From Ctena decussata (taxonomy: Eukaryota > Mollusca > Bivalvia > Lucinida > Lucinidae), in contig OZ022511.1 in the NCBI GenBank assembly GCA_963989385.1, positions 23,988,503-24,052,502 of the forward strand: a DNA stretch of 64,000 bases, in the 5' to 3' direction. The position numbers were made by a program, and so were the translations under genes. Below, piece by piece: positions 39,094-49,731 of the stretch (its first letter is position 1; every line of letters starts with the position of its first letter). The notes under the pieces were generated by a model. That model was not told the DNA's origin, made no database searches, and saw only the letters and a list, made by a program, of their open reading frames with translations.

Positions 39094-40345
39094 AGGATGC
39101 CACTTAGAATACTAAATTCCGGTACTGTTTCTATTCATTTTTCCTTTCTCCACTTGTATTCCTTCTTTTTAAGAATGCAACTTGTATTACCATGTTCCTC
39201 GTAATCTATTACTGACCAAAGCGGTATTTCTGTTGTGGCTCCTAATTGTTACATGTTCTTATGTCCGCTTGTCTGTGGTCTGTGGTCATCTAGTTCTGTG
39301 CAGGTCGCCTGTAAAGCTGCCCACTTTGCTCTCTTTTTTGTTTTGTAATTTCAAATAGAAAGTAAGTAAGTAGATGTTACTGTTGTTTTCAACTAGGGTA
39401 GCTGAATGACCACTTGTTCGGGAAAGAACTGTTCATTCGGTTTACCGTGCTTGTCTTTCATGAACTTGTCTTTCGTAAACATTATGTCAGTTTATGCCTT
39501 ACTCTGTTGGAGTCTTGTGTTTGTTATTGAAGGGATCATTGCAACAAACAGCCTATCTTCACATCTGGCCAAAAATGAGTTAACCACTCTGTCATGCAGA
39601 ATACATGTTTCCTCACCTATTTATCTCTCCTCTGACAATTGTCATTCTCTGATATCTTTCAAAGTGCTTACAAAATTTTTACAAAGGTCCTATCTCCATT
39701 TTGGGCATATTATTTATGCAACAAAAGACCTAACTCCGTCGAATTTGTTTCTTCATAATATTTCATAGAATTATAGATTTAGAATTTATGTGTGAATCTT
39801 ATTAATTAATTTTATATTCAGACTTTTGGTGACAAAGTTCATTTTCTACTAAATCTAATCTTTTTCAAATGCTACAAAACGATCTGATTTCATGAAGGAG
39901 TTAGGACCTTTGCTGCATAAACATTTTAATATTTTGGGACCTATTCATATCTTGACAAATGCATTAGCTAGTTATAAGTTATCCTGACAATGTAATACAC
40001 TTTTTGATTACAGATGTGGCCACATGAACTTTTAAAATGCGATTTTCAGTTTTATGAAATATGGTGTTAGGCCCTTTCTTGTGCGCATAGAATCGCTAAA
40101 ATTCATTTTTGCCTATTAAAACTAGTGGAATACACGCAACATTGCTTGAAATCAATGTTTCTCAACATATGTTGACTATCTGTCTGTGCCAGATGAATCA
40201 ATTAATTCGAGTTTCGACAAAAAATATGTTTGTTTTTTTCTTCTTCTTCTTTCTTTGCGTTTTTCTCGAAAGTGTGAAGAAATGGAGATAGGTACCTTAA
40301 TGCACTGACCCCTTCGATTGTGGCCTTTCCGGGGTATCTTTATTT
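39094..40345. other. Intergenic, nothing recognised
   Basis: The open frame at 39,406-39,768 on the plus strand (120 codons) has no family resemblance, no splice context and AT-rich codons, so I treat it as chance. Confidence 0.5.
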
Positions 40346-40346
40346 T

Positions 40347-40576
40347 GAGCCGCAACTAGATAAAACCAACGAAGTGGCACATGCGCCTATCGAAGACTCA
40401 GATCAGCCTGCCTACCAGCCACCCAGTCTGATCAGAGTCTTTACTGTGCGCTTAAAATGTAGCTGCGGCTATTAGCTAGCTCCAAGCGGACATCGAATAC
40501 TGTGAGGATGCCCAGACTGACCACAGTCTTCCCTTGGCGCACATGCAAGTTTATTTGTTTTGTCGTGTCGAGGCTC
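40347..40576. mobile_element. P1 palindromic MITE, copy 6
   Basis: GAGCCGCAACTAGATAAAAC to TGTCGTGTCGAGGCTC, more diverged in its centre than the copies to the right. Confidence 0.83.
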
Positions 40577-40650
40577 AATTACTGACCATTTGAATCCTCG
40601 AACCCACCTCTATACAAAGCCGTATCTCTAGAACTATGTAGACTATAAAT

Positions 40651-42769
40651 GGCCCCTGTCACACCAAACTAGTTCTCAACACGTCCTACCAATCGTGAAG
40701 CGGGTTGTGGTAGGGGTAGAACATGTAACTTTTCACGGCCTAATATAATTTTTTACGATTCTAGTTCGTTCAGGAATAGTCCTCAATACTTCCATCGTCT
40801 GTATCCCGTCCGGAGTCCGTTCGTATCCAGTTCATATCTAGTCAGCTTGCCCGTTCAACTCGTGCAGAGACCGTTTCCAAGCAGTCCAAGAACGTCCGTG
40901 GTCAGCTCAACCGCGTTCGCAGCTTTTACTACTACGTCCCAAATACGCCCAATCTAGTTTGTAACTCGACAACCTTGTTCAAAAGCAGTTCTTCTCGTTC
41001 TGACTAAGTCCTCATCTCGTCCCTAGTGCGTGCAAAACTTAATTGCAATCACGTCCTGGTCCAACGGCTACAAAATCCAGTGCGTTCTACCAAGCTCCCA
41101 TTGTTTGTCACCTCAAGGTGTGCAGAGCATTGCATCCTTGTGAGTGTCATGCCTCCTAAGAAGAGCGGAGATAGAAAGACGTGTTATGCTAAAGCAGCTA
41201 CTGCTAGATCCCAAAGCTGCATCTCCTCTGAAGCCCATCCAGCTTATCTCCAAGTTGCAGCGTCTCCTGGGCCTTTTCCTGAGTCTGGGACAGAAGAACA
41301 GAGCTACATACGTTTGACCATCTGGTCGAGTTTGGTCTGTCTGCGAATTGGATGAACGAGCTATGTACAACGGACTGGTCAGTTTGCACACGTATACCCC
41401 CATTACACCAAACTCGTCCTCACTACGTTCTGAAAAATTTTGCCAAACGGGCTCAAACTGTGTGCAAACGAAGTGGACTTAGTTGCAACGTTTAAAGGTC
41501 TGTTTCCGAACCTAATGGACGGGCCTGGACGGGTTCGAACGGGAAGGGTGCTCCAGAACGTCGAGCATGTTTAAAATTTTCTGGCGACCAACCCATCCTG
41601 GAATTAGACGGAGTGGCAACGTTCTTAAAACGAGATGGACGTACTACGAACGGAATTGCCGTACTTCGATCCTACTAGACCGTGTTACAGCGTGGTGCGG
41701 TCGGGCATCAATTGGCAGTACGTGTGCAAACTGACCAGTCCGTTGTAGCTCGTTCTTCCGATTCGCAGACAGACCAAACTTGACCAGGGTATGCTGAACT
41801 CTTCTTCTCTTGACTTCCAGACCCAAGGAAAGGGCCAGGTGACTCTGCAACTTGGGGATGAGCTGAATGGGCTTCCGAGGAGATGCAGCTTTGGGATCTA
41901 GCAGTAGCTGCTTTAGTATGGCCCGTCTTTCTAGTTCCACTCTTGTTACTGCAATGCTTTGCACACCTTGAAGTGACAAACGTGATTGAGAACTGGGTAT
42001 AACGCGCCGGATTTTGTAGCCGTCGGACCAGGACGTGATTGCAATTACGTTTTGCACGCACAAGGGACGAGCTGATGACGTAGTCAGAACGGGAAGAACT
42101 GTTTCTGAACGAGGTAGTCGAGTTACGAACTAGTTTGGAAGTATTGGGGACGTAGTAGAAAAAGCTACAAACGGGGTTGAACTTACCACAGACGTGCTTG
42201 GACTGCTTGGAAACGGTCTCTGCACAAGGTGAACGGGAAATTTGACCCGATATGAACTTGATACGAACGGACTGCGGGAGGGATACAGACGAGATAGACG
42301 TATTGAGGACTGTTTATGAACGAACTAGAATCTTATTATAGACATTTTAGGCCAAAAGTTACACGTTCTAACCAGACCATAGCCCGTTTCACGATATTCT
42401 ATGGACGGGGTGAGACGTGTTGAGAACTAGTTTGGTATGACAGGGGTCGTACTGCCAATTGATGCCCGACCGCACCACGCTGTAACACGTCCTAGCAGGA
42501 TCGAAGTATGGCAATTCAGTTCAAAGTACGTCCATCTCGATTTAAGAGCGTTGTCACTCCGTTTAATTCCAGGACGGGATGGTCGCCAGAAAATTTTGAA
42601 CATGTACCACGTTCTGGAGCAGCTTTCCCGTCCAAACCCGTCCGAGCCCGTCGATGAGGTTCGTAAACAGACATATAAACGTTGCTGCTAAGTCCACTCC
42701 GTTCGCACACAGTTCGAGTCCATTAGGTCGTAGTGTGAACGAATGAGAACGAGTTTGGTGTTACAGAGT
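40651..42769 (+). mobile_element. ~1.06-kb Harbinger-like element split by an inverted copy of itself
   Basis: The outer element comprises 40651-41394 and 42452-42769. Its left end GGCCCCTGTCACACCAAACT and right end GAACGAGTTTGGTGTTACAG are inverted. Read across the gap, its sequence CACACGTA + CTGCCAATTGATGCCCG matches the uninterrupted inner copy. The 3-bp target duplication of the inner copy and this TIR style suggest PIF/Harbinger. No transposase is present, so it is non-autonomous. Confidence 0.85.
41395..42448 (-). mobile_element. Inner copy of the same Harbinger-like element, 3-bp target duplication GTA
   Basis: 1,054 bp in inverse orientation, from TACCCCCATTACACCAAACT to GGTATGACAGGGGTC. 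GTA at 41392-41394 and 42449-42451 is the duplicated target. Frames such as the one from 42,063 down to 41,644 are open in both copies over part of their length (NCNHVLVxRLQNP, KAATARSQSCISSEAH). They differ by indels and resemble no known protein. Confidence 0.88.
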
Positions 42770-43335
42770 ATAAGTTATCTATCGAACAACATCAACAACT
42801 ATCACTGTCAGTACATGTGTACAATATAAATTTATTTAGGCACATACATATATACAAATCTCATTGCCAACATCATGCTGAAATGGTATGTACAATGGGA
42901 AATATACAATGCTCAATACAACAAATGGTGACCATTAGAGAAAAATGCACTCTCTAAGTCTCTTTTCAGGACTAACACGATAAAATGAAGCATTTCTATT
43001 ATTGTCAATGATATCTATCCGCCATGACCAGTCTTATGACAAGCTATCAGACTTCGTATGCAATGTATAAACAATCATTCTTTAGCCCAAAACTGATACC
43101 TATATATCATTTACCTCTGGTAAAGTTGTTTAGACTAAACGGCTTCGCATTTGAAGCTATTTGGGTCACAAAGTACTATATATGGTTGGCACGTGCAGTG
43201 TGCCTGATTGCACAAGCTTTCTGGGAATTAAGCTAAATGTCCACGCTAAGAAAGACACTACTGGATTGTCCCCCTTTACGACTTATGAAAGAGAAATGAA
43301 TATTTTGCGAAAGTAGGCAATTCGCCTTTTTCCAA
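42770..43335. other. Intergenic gap 3' of the LPMO gene
   Basis: AT-rich sequence; likely includes the 3' UTR end of the LPMO gene at its right side. No other feature seen. Confidence 0.5.
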
Positions 43336-43339
43336 AATA

Positions 43340-43345
43340 TTTATT
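43340..43345 (-). terminator. Candidate poly(A) signal of the LPMO gene
   Basis: AATAAA about 110 bases beyond the LPMO stop codon. Another AATAAA (43441-43436) lies only 11 bases beyond it. Position is the only support. Confidence 0.4.
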
Positions 43346-43451
43346 TCTCAATACATATTAGGGTTTCCTTTCTTTGTAAAATAGGTTCTTCCCAAAACTA
43401 TGTGATAAAGGGGACTAACCCAAGAGTGTCTTCCATTTATTGCAATAGTTG

Positions 43452-43798
43452 TTAACTTTGAGGTTTTCTGTTGGCTTGTCTGTTAGCTGCTAACGGAACT
43501 ATATTTTGCGGAAGGATACCTTTGCCATTGTTATACGGACCGCCAACATTAATCGGAACAAACGAATCTGGAAAATTGTTTGAATATATCGGAGTCTTTT
43601 CTGTAGACTGTCTAGTGAAAAGGGTTGTTAACGGTCCCAGACTATGTCCGAGCTGCAGATTTTGATTTCCAAAGTGAAAATAGTTCTGATTTGTCGCCCC
43701 AGCCGAAGGCTTGATGGAAATGTCAGCACAGCCGTAGAACCATTCTTGTGGGCCACATCCGCGACAACATGTAGAGCCATGACAATGGACATTGCTTG
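43452..43798 (-). CDS. LPMO coding exon 3 (C-terminal, with stop)
   Basis: Completes Ala179 and continues SNVHCHGSTCCRGCGPQEWF then YGCADISI, followed by a polar tail ending RQANRKPQS and TAA. The acceptor is CTCATTTTCAG. Possible poly(A) signals AATAAA lie on the minus strand at 43441-43436 and 43345-43340; the second is better placed. Confidence 0.92.
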
Positions 43799-45730
43799 CT
43801 GAAAATGAGAAGGTAAGAGATGAAACAATCTGACCAACTTGGAGAACAAAACAGAATATAGTTTACATATGCTGTTCGCTAGCTTACCCTAAATCTATCT
43901 TAATAAGATAGCACAATATACCGGTATGTTTCGGGAGCGATGTTAGTACCTGTTCGTCACAAACCCAGATTTAACCCTTGTAGTCCTAAACCCTAATAAA
44001 CCCTAACATAACGCAAAATATTTTCTGTAACCTTCAAGGGCGTAGCTACCTATACGGCAAATACGCAAGTGCGTATTGAAATTTTGTCAAAATTGACAAA
44101 ATTTCAAAACGCACCTGCATATTTGCATGCTGAAAATTTATAAATTAGACAAGATTTCAATACCAATTACCAAAGTGGTTGAAATACTAGCTTTCCCTTC
44201 AAGAAGTAGAGAATAAAACATGGTTGTGCGTATTATGAAATTGCCCCTAGTTACGCCCCTGACCTTAGTGTGCCTAACCATGCTCCTGGCTTAAGTCTAA
44301 TGCTAACATATTGTGAAGCTTATCTTTTTACGAGCGTTATATAGTAGTGGGCGATTTAGATGTTCAGATTTGAGCCACGACACGACAAAACCAACAATGT
44401 GGTTGTGCGCCCAGCGCAGACTCAGATCAGCCTCGGCATCCGCCTAGTCTGCGCAGAGTCTTCCCTAAGCGCTTAAAGGGTAGCTTAGGGTCTAAGCTAC
44501 CTCCATGCGGACAGCGAAGACTCTGATCAGACTGGGCGGATGCCCAGGCTGATCTGAGTCTGCGCTGGGCGCACAACCACATTGTTGGTTTTCTCGCGTC
44601 GCGGCTCATTTGTTTTATGCAGCTTTGATTCATAATCTATTATTGAATTACTTCTTATATACTTTCAGATAAATGACATCATTATGTAGTTGGGCTGCTC
44701 CTTGTTTATAAGAATTTTCCTAAACACTGCGACTCTTCTGATCTTGATTAAGACGGTTTCCTCACACATGACTCAAAGAAACCAAGAAACAAAATAACTG
44801 ACCTGTCTTCCATTTCCATTGTAGCACACACTGGCTACATGTTAGAGTTCTGGGAAGTTTCAGATTCACTGGAAACACCCCTGTCCCTCTAGCAGCAGAC
44901 AGCTGATACTGTGTTCCGCCTGTCGTTAGCTCCAGTAAATTACTGTTTAAACAGTCTTCCGTAGCTTTTCTCTCCGGGTTGTTATTCGGGCACAGGCGGA
45001 ATTCAAACCACCCGCCATGATTAACTGTAACTTCAATCTTAATTGTGATTACGTCTCCTTGGTTGTAAACTCCAGCAATGGCGCCTGTAGCATATAGCCC
45101 GCCAGCCTCGTTTTCGCGTTTGCCGTCCCAGGGGTCACCACACAGTCCACATTTGCCATTGTTTTTGTAATACTGAACCTGAAATATTAAGATGGATTGA
45201 TTCACTTTCAGGGGAAGCAACTCTACCATTTCTGTTTTGCTTCCCCTTCTTTTTTGAAGTCAGCTCTTACATAAAAGAATTTTCTCCTCTAGGAACACAC
45301 TCTTTCTTTTAGGAAGAAACTTCCTCGTCGAAGGAAGCAAAGAGTAAATCACAAAAAGATTTTTTATTTTTATTATTTTTTTTTCAAATGGCAAAAAACA
45401 TGGCAGTGTGACCATTCACTTTGACCAACCGTCGGGTTTATTATATTTTATTATTATTTTTTTTTTTTATTTTGATTGACCGCTGGAAATGAATGAAATG
45501 TTTTATGTCCGTCCTTAGACTTCCTCGCACCCACATCCCCACCCAGCAGGTCTCTAAATTCCACTACTAAAGACAGGCTTTCAGCCCATGAAAGAAGCTT
45601 CCGCCTTTTATTAACAACTCAAATGCTTATTTCCGTAAAAATTTAAGAACAGATCATATTCATTTCCTGCCTAACATTTTCTCTTTGATAAAGAACATGG
45701 ACGAAGTCTCATACACTGCGAAGTAATCTT

Positions 45731-45788
<58 letters not shown>

Positions 45789-45978
45789 ATGCATAGTTTT
45801 AATAGTATTTTTACACACACTTATGCATAGTGTTTAATAGTATTTTTACGATAATTTTAGATTTAAATTCTCATCGAAAAAAAAACTGAACAAAACACAT
45901 GATAGCTGTGACATATTCTGTGCTATTTCATAGCTACGAATTTATTTGAATTTATTTATGATCAAGTCATTTTTATAT

Positions 45979-46038
<60 letters not shown>

Positions 46039-46203
46039 TTACCCCAAAACCTCCACAAGAAATTTGGTTGTCATTTGTATTTATCGGAGTATTGTAGCCA
46101 TATCGCCACATTGTTGATCGCCCGGGCGGGCTTATCAGTCGCCCATGACCATAACAAACTTCCACATAATACAGCAACAGCGTCAATACCAATAATTTCA
46201 TGG
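43452..46203 (-). CDS. Secreted AA15-type lytic polysaccharide monooxygenase, complete (293 aa)
   Basis: Copper enzyme that oxidatively cleaves polysaccharides; characterised AA15 enzymes act on chitin or cellulose. Three coding exons (46203-46043, 45178-44803, 43798-43452) are in phase with GT..AG junctions. Residues 1-18 are a signal peptide, cleaved before HGRLISPPGRSTMWRYGY, so His19 becomes the N-terminal copper-brace histidine. His107 in VTVNHGGWFEFRLCP is the expected second brace histidine (mature position 89). The family blocks NDNQISCGGF, KCGLCGDPWDG and GCADISI are present, with F199/Y200 near the axial aromatic position. Cysteines are abundant, as in the family. No chitin-binding module follows; the C-terminal ~85 residues are N/Q/P-rich and unrecognised. 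TTTCCTATTTCAG lies two bases before the ATG, so a non-coding 5' exon probably exists upstream. It may serve diet, cuticle/shell chitin remodelling or immunity; the sequence does not say which. Confidence 0.93.
44372..44607. mobile_element. P1 palindromic MITE, copy 7, in LPMO intron 2
   Basis: GAGCCACGACACGACAAAAC to TTCTCGCGTCGCGGCTC; a nearly intact palindrome. ATTT flanks both sides, a candidate 4-bp target duplication. Confidence 0.9.
44803..45178 (-). CDS. LPMO coding exon 2 (second copper histidine)
   Basis: Encodes VQYYKNNGKCGLCGDPWDGK onward, including VNHGGWFEFRLCPNNN and CSQCVLQWKWKTG. The acceptor is AATATTTCAG and the donor ACAG|GTCAGT (phase 1). It carries most of the immunoglobulin-like core of the fold, with paired cysteines. 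Confidence 0.94.
45732..45786. repeat. (AC)n microsatellite in LPMO intron 1
   Basis: About 27 uninterrupted AC units. A TTATGCATAGTTTTAATAGT phrase next to it is itself duplicated. Confidence 0.95.
45980..46035. repeat. (AG)n microsatellite abutting the LPMO exon 1 donor
   Basis: About 28 AG units. On the coding strand this is a long (CT)n tract starting six bases into intron 1. Confidence 0.95.
46043..46203 (-). CDS. LPMO coding exon 1
   Basis: Encodes the signal peptide MKLLVLTLLLYYVEVCYG and the mature start HGRLISPPGRS, ending at SCGGFG (53 codons, phase 0). The donor GG|GTAAGC is followed within six bases by a (CT)n tract. A likely acceptor (TTTCAG) ends at 46,204, leaving two UTR bases before the ATG. 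Confidence 0.93.
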
Positions 46204-46223
46204 CTGAAATAGGAAATATATTT

Positions 46224-46459
46224 GTGCCGCGGCACGAGAAAACCAACAATGTGGTTGTGCGCCCAGCGCAGACTCAGATCAGCCTGGGTGTCCGCCCAGT
46301 CCGACCAGACTCTTCGCTTAGGGCTTGAAGGGTAGCTAAGGGTCCAAGCTACCTCCATGCGGACAGCGAAGACTCTGATCAGACTGGGCGGATGCCAAGG
46401 CTGATCTGAGTCTGCGCTGGCCGCACAACCACATCGTTGGTTTTGTCGTGTCGCGGCTC
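46224..46459. mobile_element. P1 palindromic MITE, copy 8, at the LPMO 5' end
   Basis: GTGCCGCGGCACGAGAAAAC to TTTGTCGTGTCGCGGCTC, beginning 20 bp upstream of the inferred acceptor. ATATATTT occurs on both sides, a longer match than at other copies and possibly chance in AT-rich DNA. Confidence 0.88.
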
Positions 46460-46550
46460 ATATATTTGTATACTAGTTTGGGGAATTCTAGCTTGGTTAT
46501 TGTGAAATAGATAGTTCTTTGGAAATATATGGTGTCTTCTCGGTTAATCC

Positions 46551-46740
46551 GATAATACACTAATTGAATGCAGGGTTGCTGTTTTACGTCATAAGAAGTT
46601 TTGTCGGTTTACTCGATAGTAGAATAATAGAATGCAGGTTGGCTATTTGACGTCATGAGAAGTTTTGTCGGTTTACTCGATAGTACAATAATAGAATGCA
46701 GGTTGGCTATTTGACGTCATAAGAAGTTTTCGCGGTTAAA
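46551..46740. repeat. ~66-bp tandem repeat carrying TGACGTCA sites upstream of the LPMO gene
   Basis: Nearly three direct copies of a unit reading GAATGCAGGTTGGCTATT, TGACGTCAT, AAGAAGTTTTGTCGGTTTA. Two copies contain a perfect TGACGTCA (CRE/ATF palindrome); the first has the variant TTACGTCA. It sits 350-540 bp upstream of the LPMO start, beyond a palindromic MITE. A promoter role is inference from position. Confidence 0.6.
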
Positions 46741-46780
46741 CCGAATACAGCTCACTAGTAATATGCATACAATCGGAACA

Positions 46781-46819
46781 CCGCTCGGCCAATTCCGTGA
46801 ATCACGGAATTGGCCGAGC
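46781..46819. repeat. Perfect palindrome CGCTCGGCCAATTCCGTGA
   Basis: The 19-bp arm CGCTCGGCCAATTCCGTGA is followed by one base and its exact inverse, with further weaker pairing outside (CAATCGGAACAC / GTGCTCCAATTG). Confidence 0.85.
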
Positions 46820-47073
46820 GTGCTCCAATTGATATGCATAGTGGCCAAACAACCAGTTTGCTTGCCAATAGTGTGTTTTCGATTTGACGATCCGAGTCCC
46901 TGTCGCTTACTTAACAACAGGCTGATGTCATCCATCACCCTGCATATCGAATTTATATTCTAAATTCCCTATGGCCCGAGTCCGGATGCTAGAAACAGGT
47001 AAACATGAAAACAGCAGCTTAATTTTTGTCTATTAACGCCAGGAAATACGATGCATTTTGAAGTGGTATATAT

Positions 47074-47205
47074 GAGTCGCGACGCGACAAAACCAACAAA
47101 GTGGATGTGCGCCCAGCGTAGACTCAGATCAGCGCGGATGCCCAGGCTGATCTGAGTCTGCGCTGGGAGCACAGCCACTTTGTTGGTTTTCTCCTGTCGC
47201 GACTC
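47074..47205. mobile_element. P1 palindromic MITE, copy 9, internally deleted (132 bp)
   Basis: GAGTCGCGACGCGACAAAAC, GACTCAGATCAGCGCGGATG, CCCAGGCTGATCTGAGTCTG, TCCTGTCGCGACTC. The central half is missing. Confidence 0.85.
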
Positions 47206-47465
47206 ATTATACAGAAGACATTATCACAGCTTTCACAATGAAAGAGATGAGGTCACAAGGAAGAAAACATTGTTTTGTTTCTTGCTCACTTATTTATTAT
47301 GCCCAAATTCAAACACGTTGTAGGGTATGTTGCCTTTGGTTTGTCCGCTCGCCTATTCGTTCGTCCGTTCGTTCGTCCGTTCGAATAATGTTTGAATTAA
47401 ATAGTAGCAGATCCTAATGATTTTTTGTCATATCCGTTATGTACTTACTGACTGAGATAACTTTT

Positions 47466-47680
47466 AACCCTTTAAGCCCCAGTGACGAAATTAGCAAAAT
47501 TTGCAAACAGCGTGGATCCTGATGAGGCGGCTCATAATGAGCCGCCTCATCTAGACCTACACTGTTTGTCCTCTAGTCTTTGAATTCTCAATATGAAATG
47601 TCTTGGACAAGGCATTTTTTTTTTTTTAATTTTTGCAGACGTAAATTTTGTCGTCTGCTTTTTGGTGCTTAAAGAGTTAA
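47466..47680. mobile_element. GAGGC...GCCTC palindromic MITE, best copy (g)
   Basis: TTTTAACCCTTTAAGCCCCA to GTGCTTAAAGAGTTAA, with the core GAGGCGGCTCATAATGAGCC then GCCTC and the tail GCAGACGTAAATTTTGTCGT. Confidence 0.85.
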
Positions 47681-47689
47681 AAGTAGATG

Positions 47690-48740
47690 CTTTGGAAGCA
47701 AAGAGCACATAATGGAACGAAAATAATAGACTCGGCTTAATTGATGATGAATTGATTTTAAAGACAGCGGTCGTTTTGGATAGCACGCACTTTTACAATC
47801 TCATTTTCTACTGTCTTATTTGAGTATGTTTATTCTTTTTTATATCTGTCTTTTATTGCGAGTATCCACAACCCTGAGCTTATTATATCATCATATTTTT
47901 CTCTTTCTCCTGAAATTACTCTAGTAAGCGAGAGCTTCAATTGAATTATCATAGGTTTTCTTCTTTATGTAATATTATTTCAAAGACATATTTAAACACA
48001 TTTGTATATTTTCTCTAAAACTATTTTATTGTTTTGCATTTCTGTATCCCAAGAGAAGAATCACTACAACGCATCGTTATGAATTGAGCAATTTAATAGC
48101 AATACAGTATAATGTAAACATATGCATATTTTCGTCTATAAAAACATTTCATGGTTTTAATTATCAGTTTGCATCTAAACCTAAAATGGCATAGATTAAA
48201 TATTTACCTCCAGAAGTTAGTATATAGTTTTATATATCACCATAAGTTTCATATATAATTATCTGTTTATGTTTCATATTTTATATTAATTTTTAGTCAC
48301 GTGCTTTTTCAATATAATTCCATTGGACATAGCTCTCAGCACGGGACTTCCTACCCGAATCTACTCTAATAGCTTTTTGCTGGTGCCATGAATTTAACCG
48401 CCGCAGGAGAAAACTCACAGGTCGTTATAGGCCCGATCAGACCGCGCAACAACTCAATCTGATCAGGGTCTTCGACCATCACTATTTGCCTCCTATTTTC
48501 CAGAAGGCTCAGCTATTAAAGTAATGATCAGATTACCGATATGGCCGAGATGGTTTGAGCCTGCCTTATTCTCATTTTAATGCACGGCATGTTCTGTGCC
48601 CAGGCTTTGTTTGGATGGCATTTGCATGTTGCCATGTAGCTCGAGTCATTGACTTACAACGTTTATACAACAAAAAGATTTCCCTAATCCGTGTTGATAT
48701 TGCTAAGCGTCTGCCTGGTAGAAACATTTCATAGTTGCAT
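47690..48740. other. Intergenic, only a degraded MITE trace
   Basis: AT-rich sequence. Near 48,420-48,500 the phrases CCCGATCAGACCGCG and CAATCTGATCAGGGTC suggest a decayed P3-type MITE. Nothing else recognised. Confidence 0.45.
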
Positions 48741-48748
48741 AGTCATTT

Positions 48749-48972
48749 GAGCCGCGACACGACAAAACCAACAATGTGGTTGTGCGCCCAGCGTAGACTC
48801 AGATCAGCCTGGGCATCCGGCCTGTTTGACTAAGTGCTAAATGGGTAGCTAAGGGTCAAAGCTACCTCCATGCGGACAGCGAATACTCTGATCAGACTGG
48901 GCGGATGCCCAGGCTGATCTGAGTCTGCGCTGGGCGCACAATCACATTGTTGGTTTTGTTGTGTCGCGGCTC
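48749..48972. mobile_element. P1 palindromic MITE, copy 10, at the left duplication breakpoint
   Basis: GAGCCGCGACACGACAAAAC to TTGTTGTGTCGCGGCTC. The left breakpoint of the 3.3-kb tandem duplication lies inside it at 48,831-48,837 (TAAGTGC). Confidence 0.9.
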
Positions 48973-49516
48973 ATCTTATATGACAAGTATATACCGGATG
49001 ATATCATATTAATAAACAATTAAATAAAACCTCTTTTAAATTAAAACGACAGAAAAATGCACAGTTGTTCCCATTATGACTACCTTACAAAAAGGCCATG
49101 GTAGTGCACTTATGGTGTTATATCTTCAATACGACATAAAGAAGCAAATAACACAATGTGTAACCATCTTATCTGGGTCTGCAATGTTGCCATAGACATA
49201 CAATTTCTCAACTACTCTTGATTAGTTGTTCATTGAAATTTAATAGAAGAATAGAATAGTGTTAAAGTGATAACATTTAATACCGAATATAAACCATTGT
49301 TCAGTTTACCAAACTTTCCAACCGCAACAGCTTATTTGCTTATCATAAACATGGTGATGCTGTGTAAAAACATGCCATTTATTTTATTTTATTTATTAAT
49401 ATAACTATCATTATTAACCCTTTTCTTTCACCTATTGTCTTGTATATACAATATGCCTTTTAGCATAACAACTACCAGAAAATATCAGTTTTTCGTTCAA
49501 AATTGAAAATGTCCAG

Positions 49517-49731
49517 GGCCCAGTTGTTCAAAACTAACGACGTCGTTAGTTAACGTTTCGTTAAAATTTCAGATGTTAAAATCTCAAATACCCCAATATT
49601 TTTTGTTGAAAAAAGCTTCTCACATTTTTTTCAACAAAAAATATCAGTGTGTTTGGTTATAAAGTCAAAAAACACTTAACGAGTTGACCTCTTAACAAGC
49701 TCGTTAGGCTAACGATGCTTTGAACAACTGG
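49517..49731. mobile_element. 215-bp MITE (GGCCCAGTTGTTC termini), present only in copy 1
   Basis: GGCCCAGTTGTTCAAAACTA to GCTTTGAACAACTGG, with a central TTTTTGTTGAAAAAAG / TTTTTTTCAACAAAAA inverted repeat. GTCCAG flanks both sides. Copy 2 has the empty site (AAATGTCCAGAAAAAAATAC at about 53,928). Confidence 0.88.

Noticed and set aside
39406..39768. 120-codon plus-strand open frame
   Set aside because: Lacks homology, splice sites or a plausible promoter; composition looks like chance in AT-rich DNA.
46071..46358. 95-codon minus-strand frame overlapping the LPMO exon 1
   Set aside because: It reads through the P1 MITE and the exon in the wrong frame; similar MITE frames occur at 44,427-44,633, 46,336-46,560 and 56,070-56,330.
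47519..47560. Hammerhead core CTGATGAGG in the GAGGC-type MITE
   Set aside because: It is part of a simple palindrome (GAGGCGGCTCATAATGAGCC) with no GAAA box in the right place.
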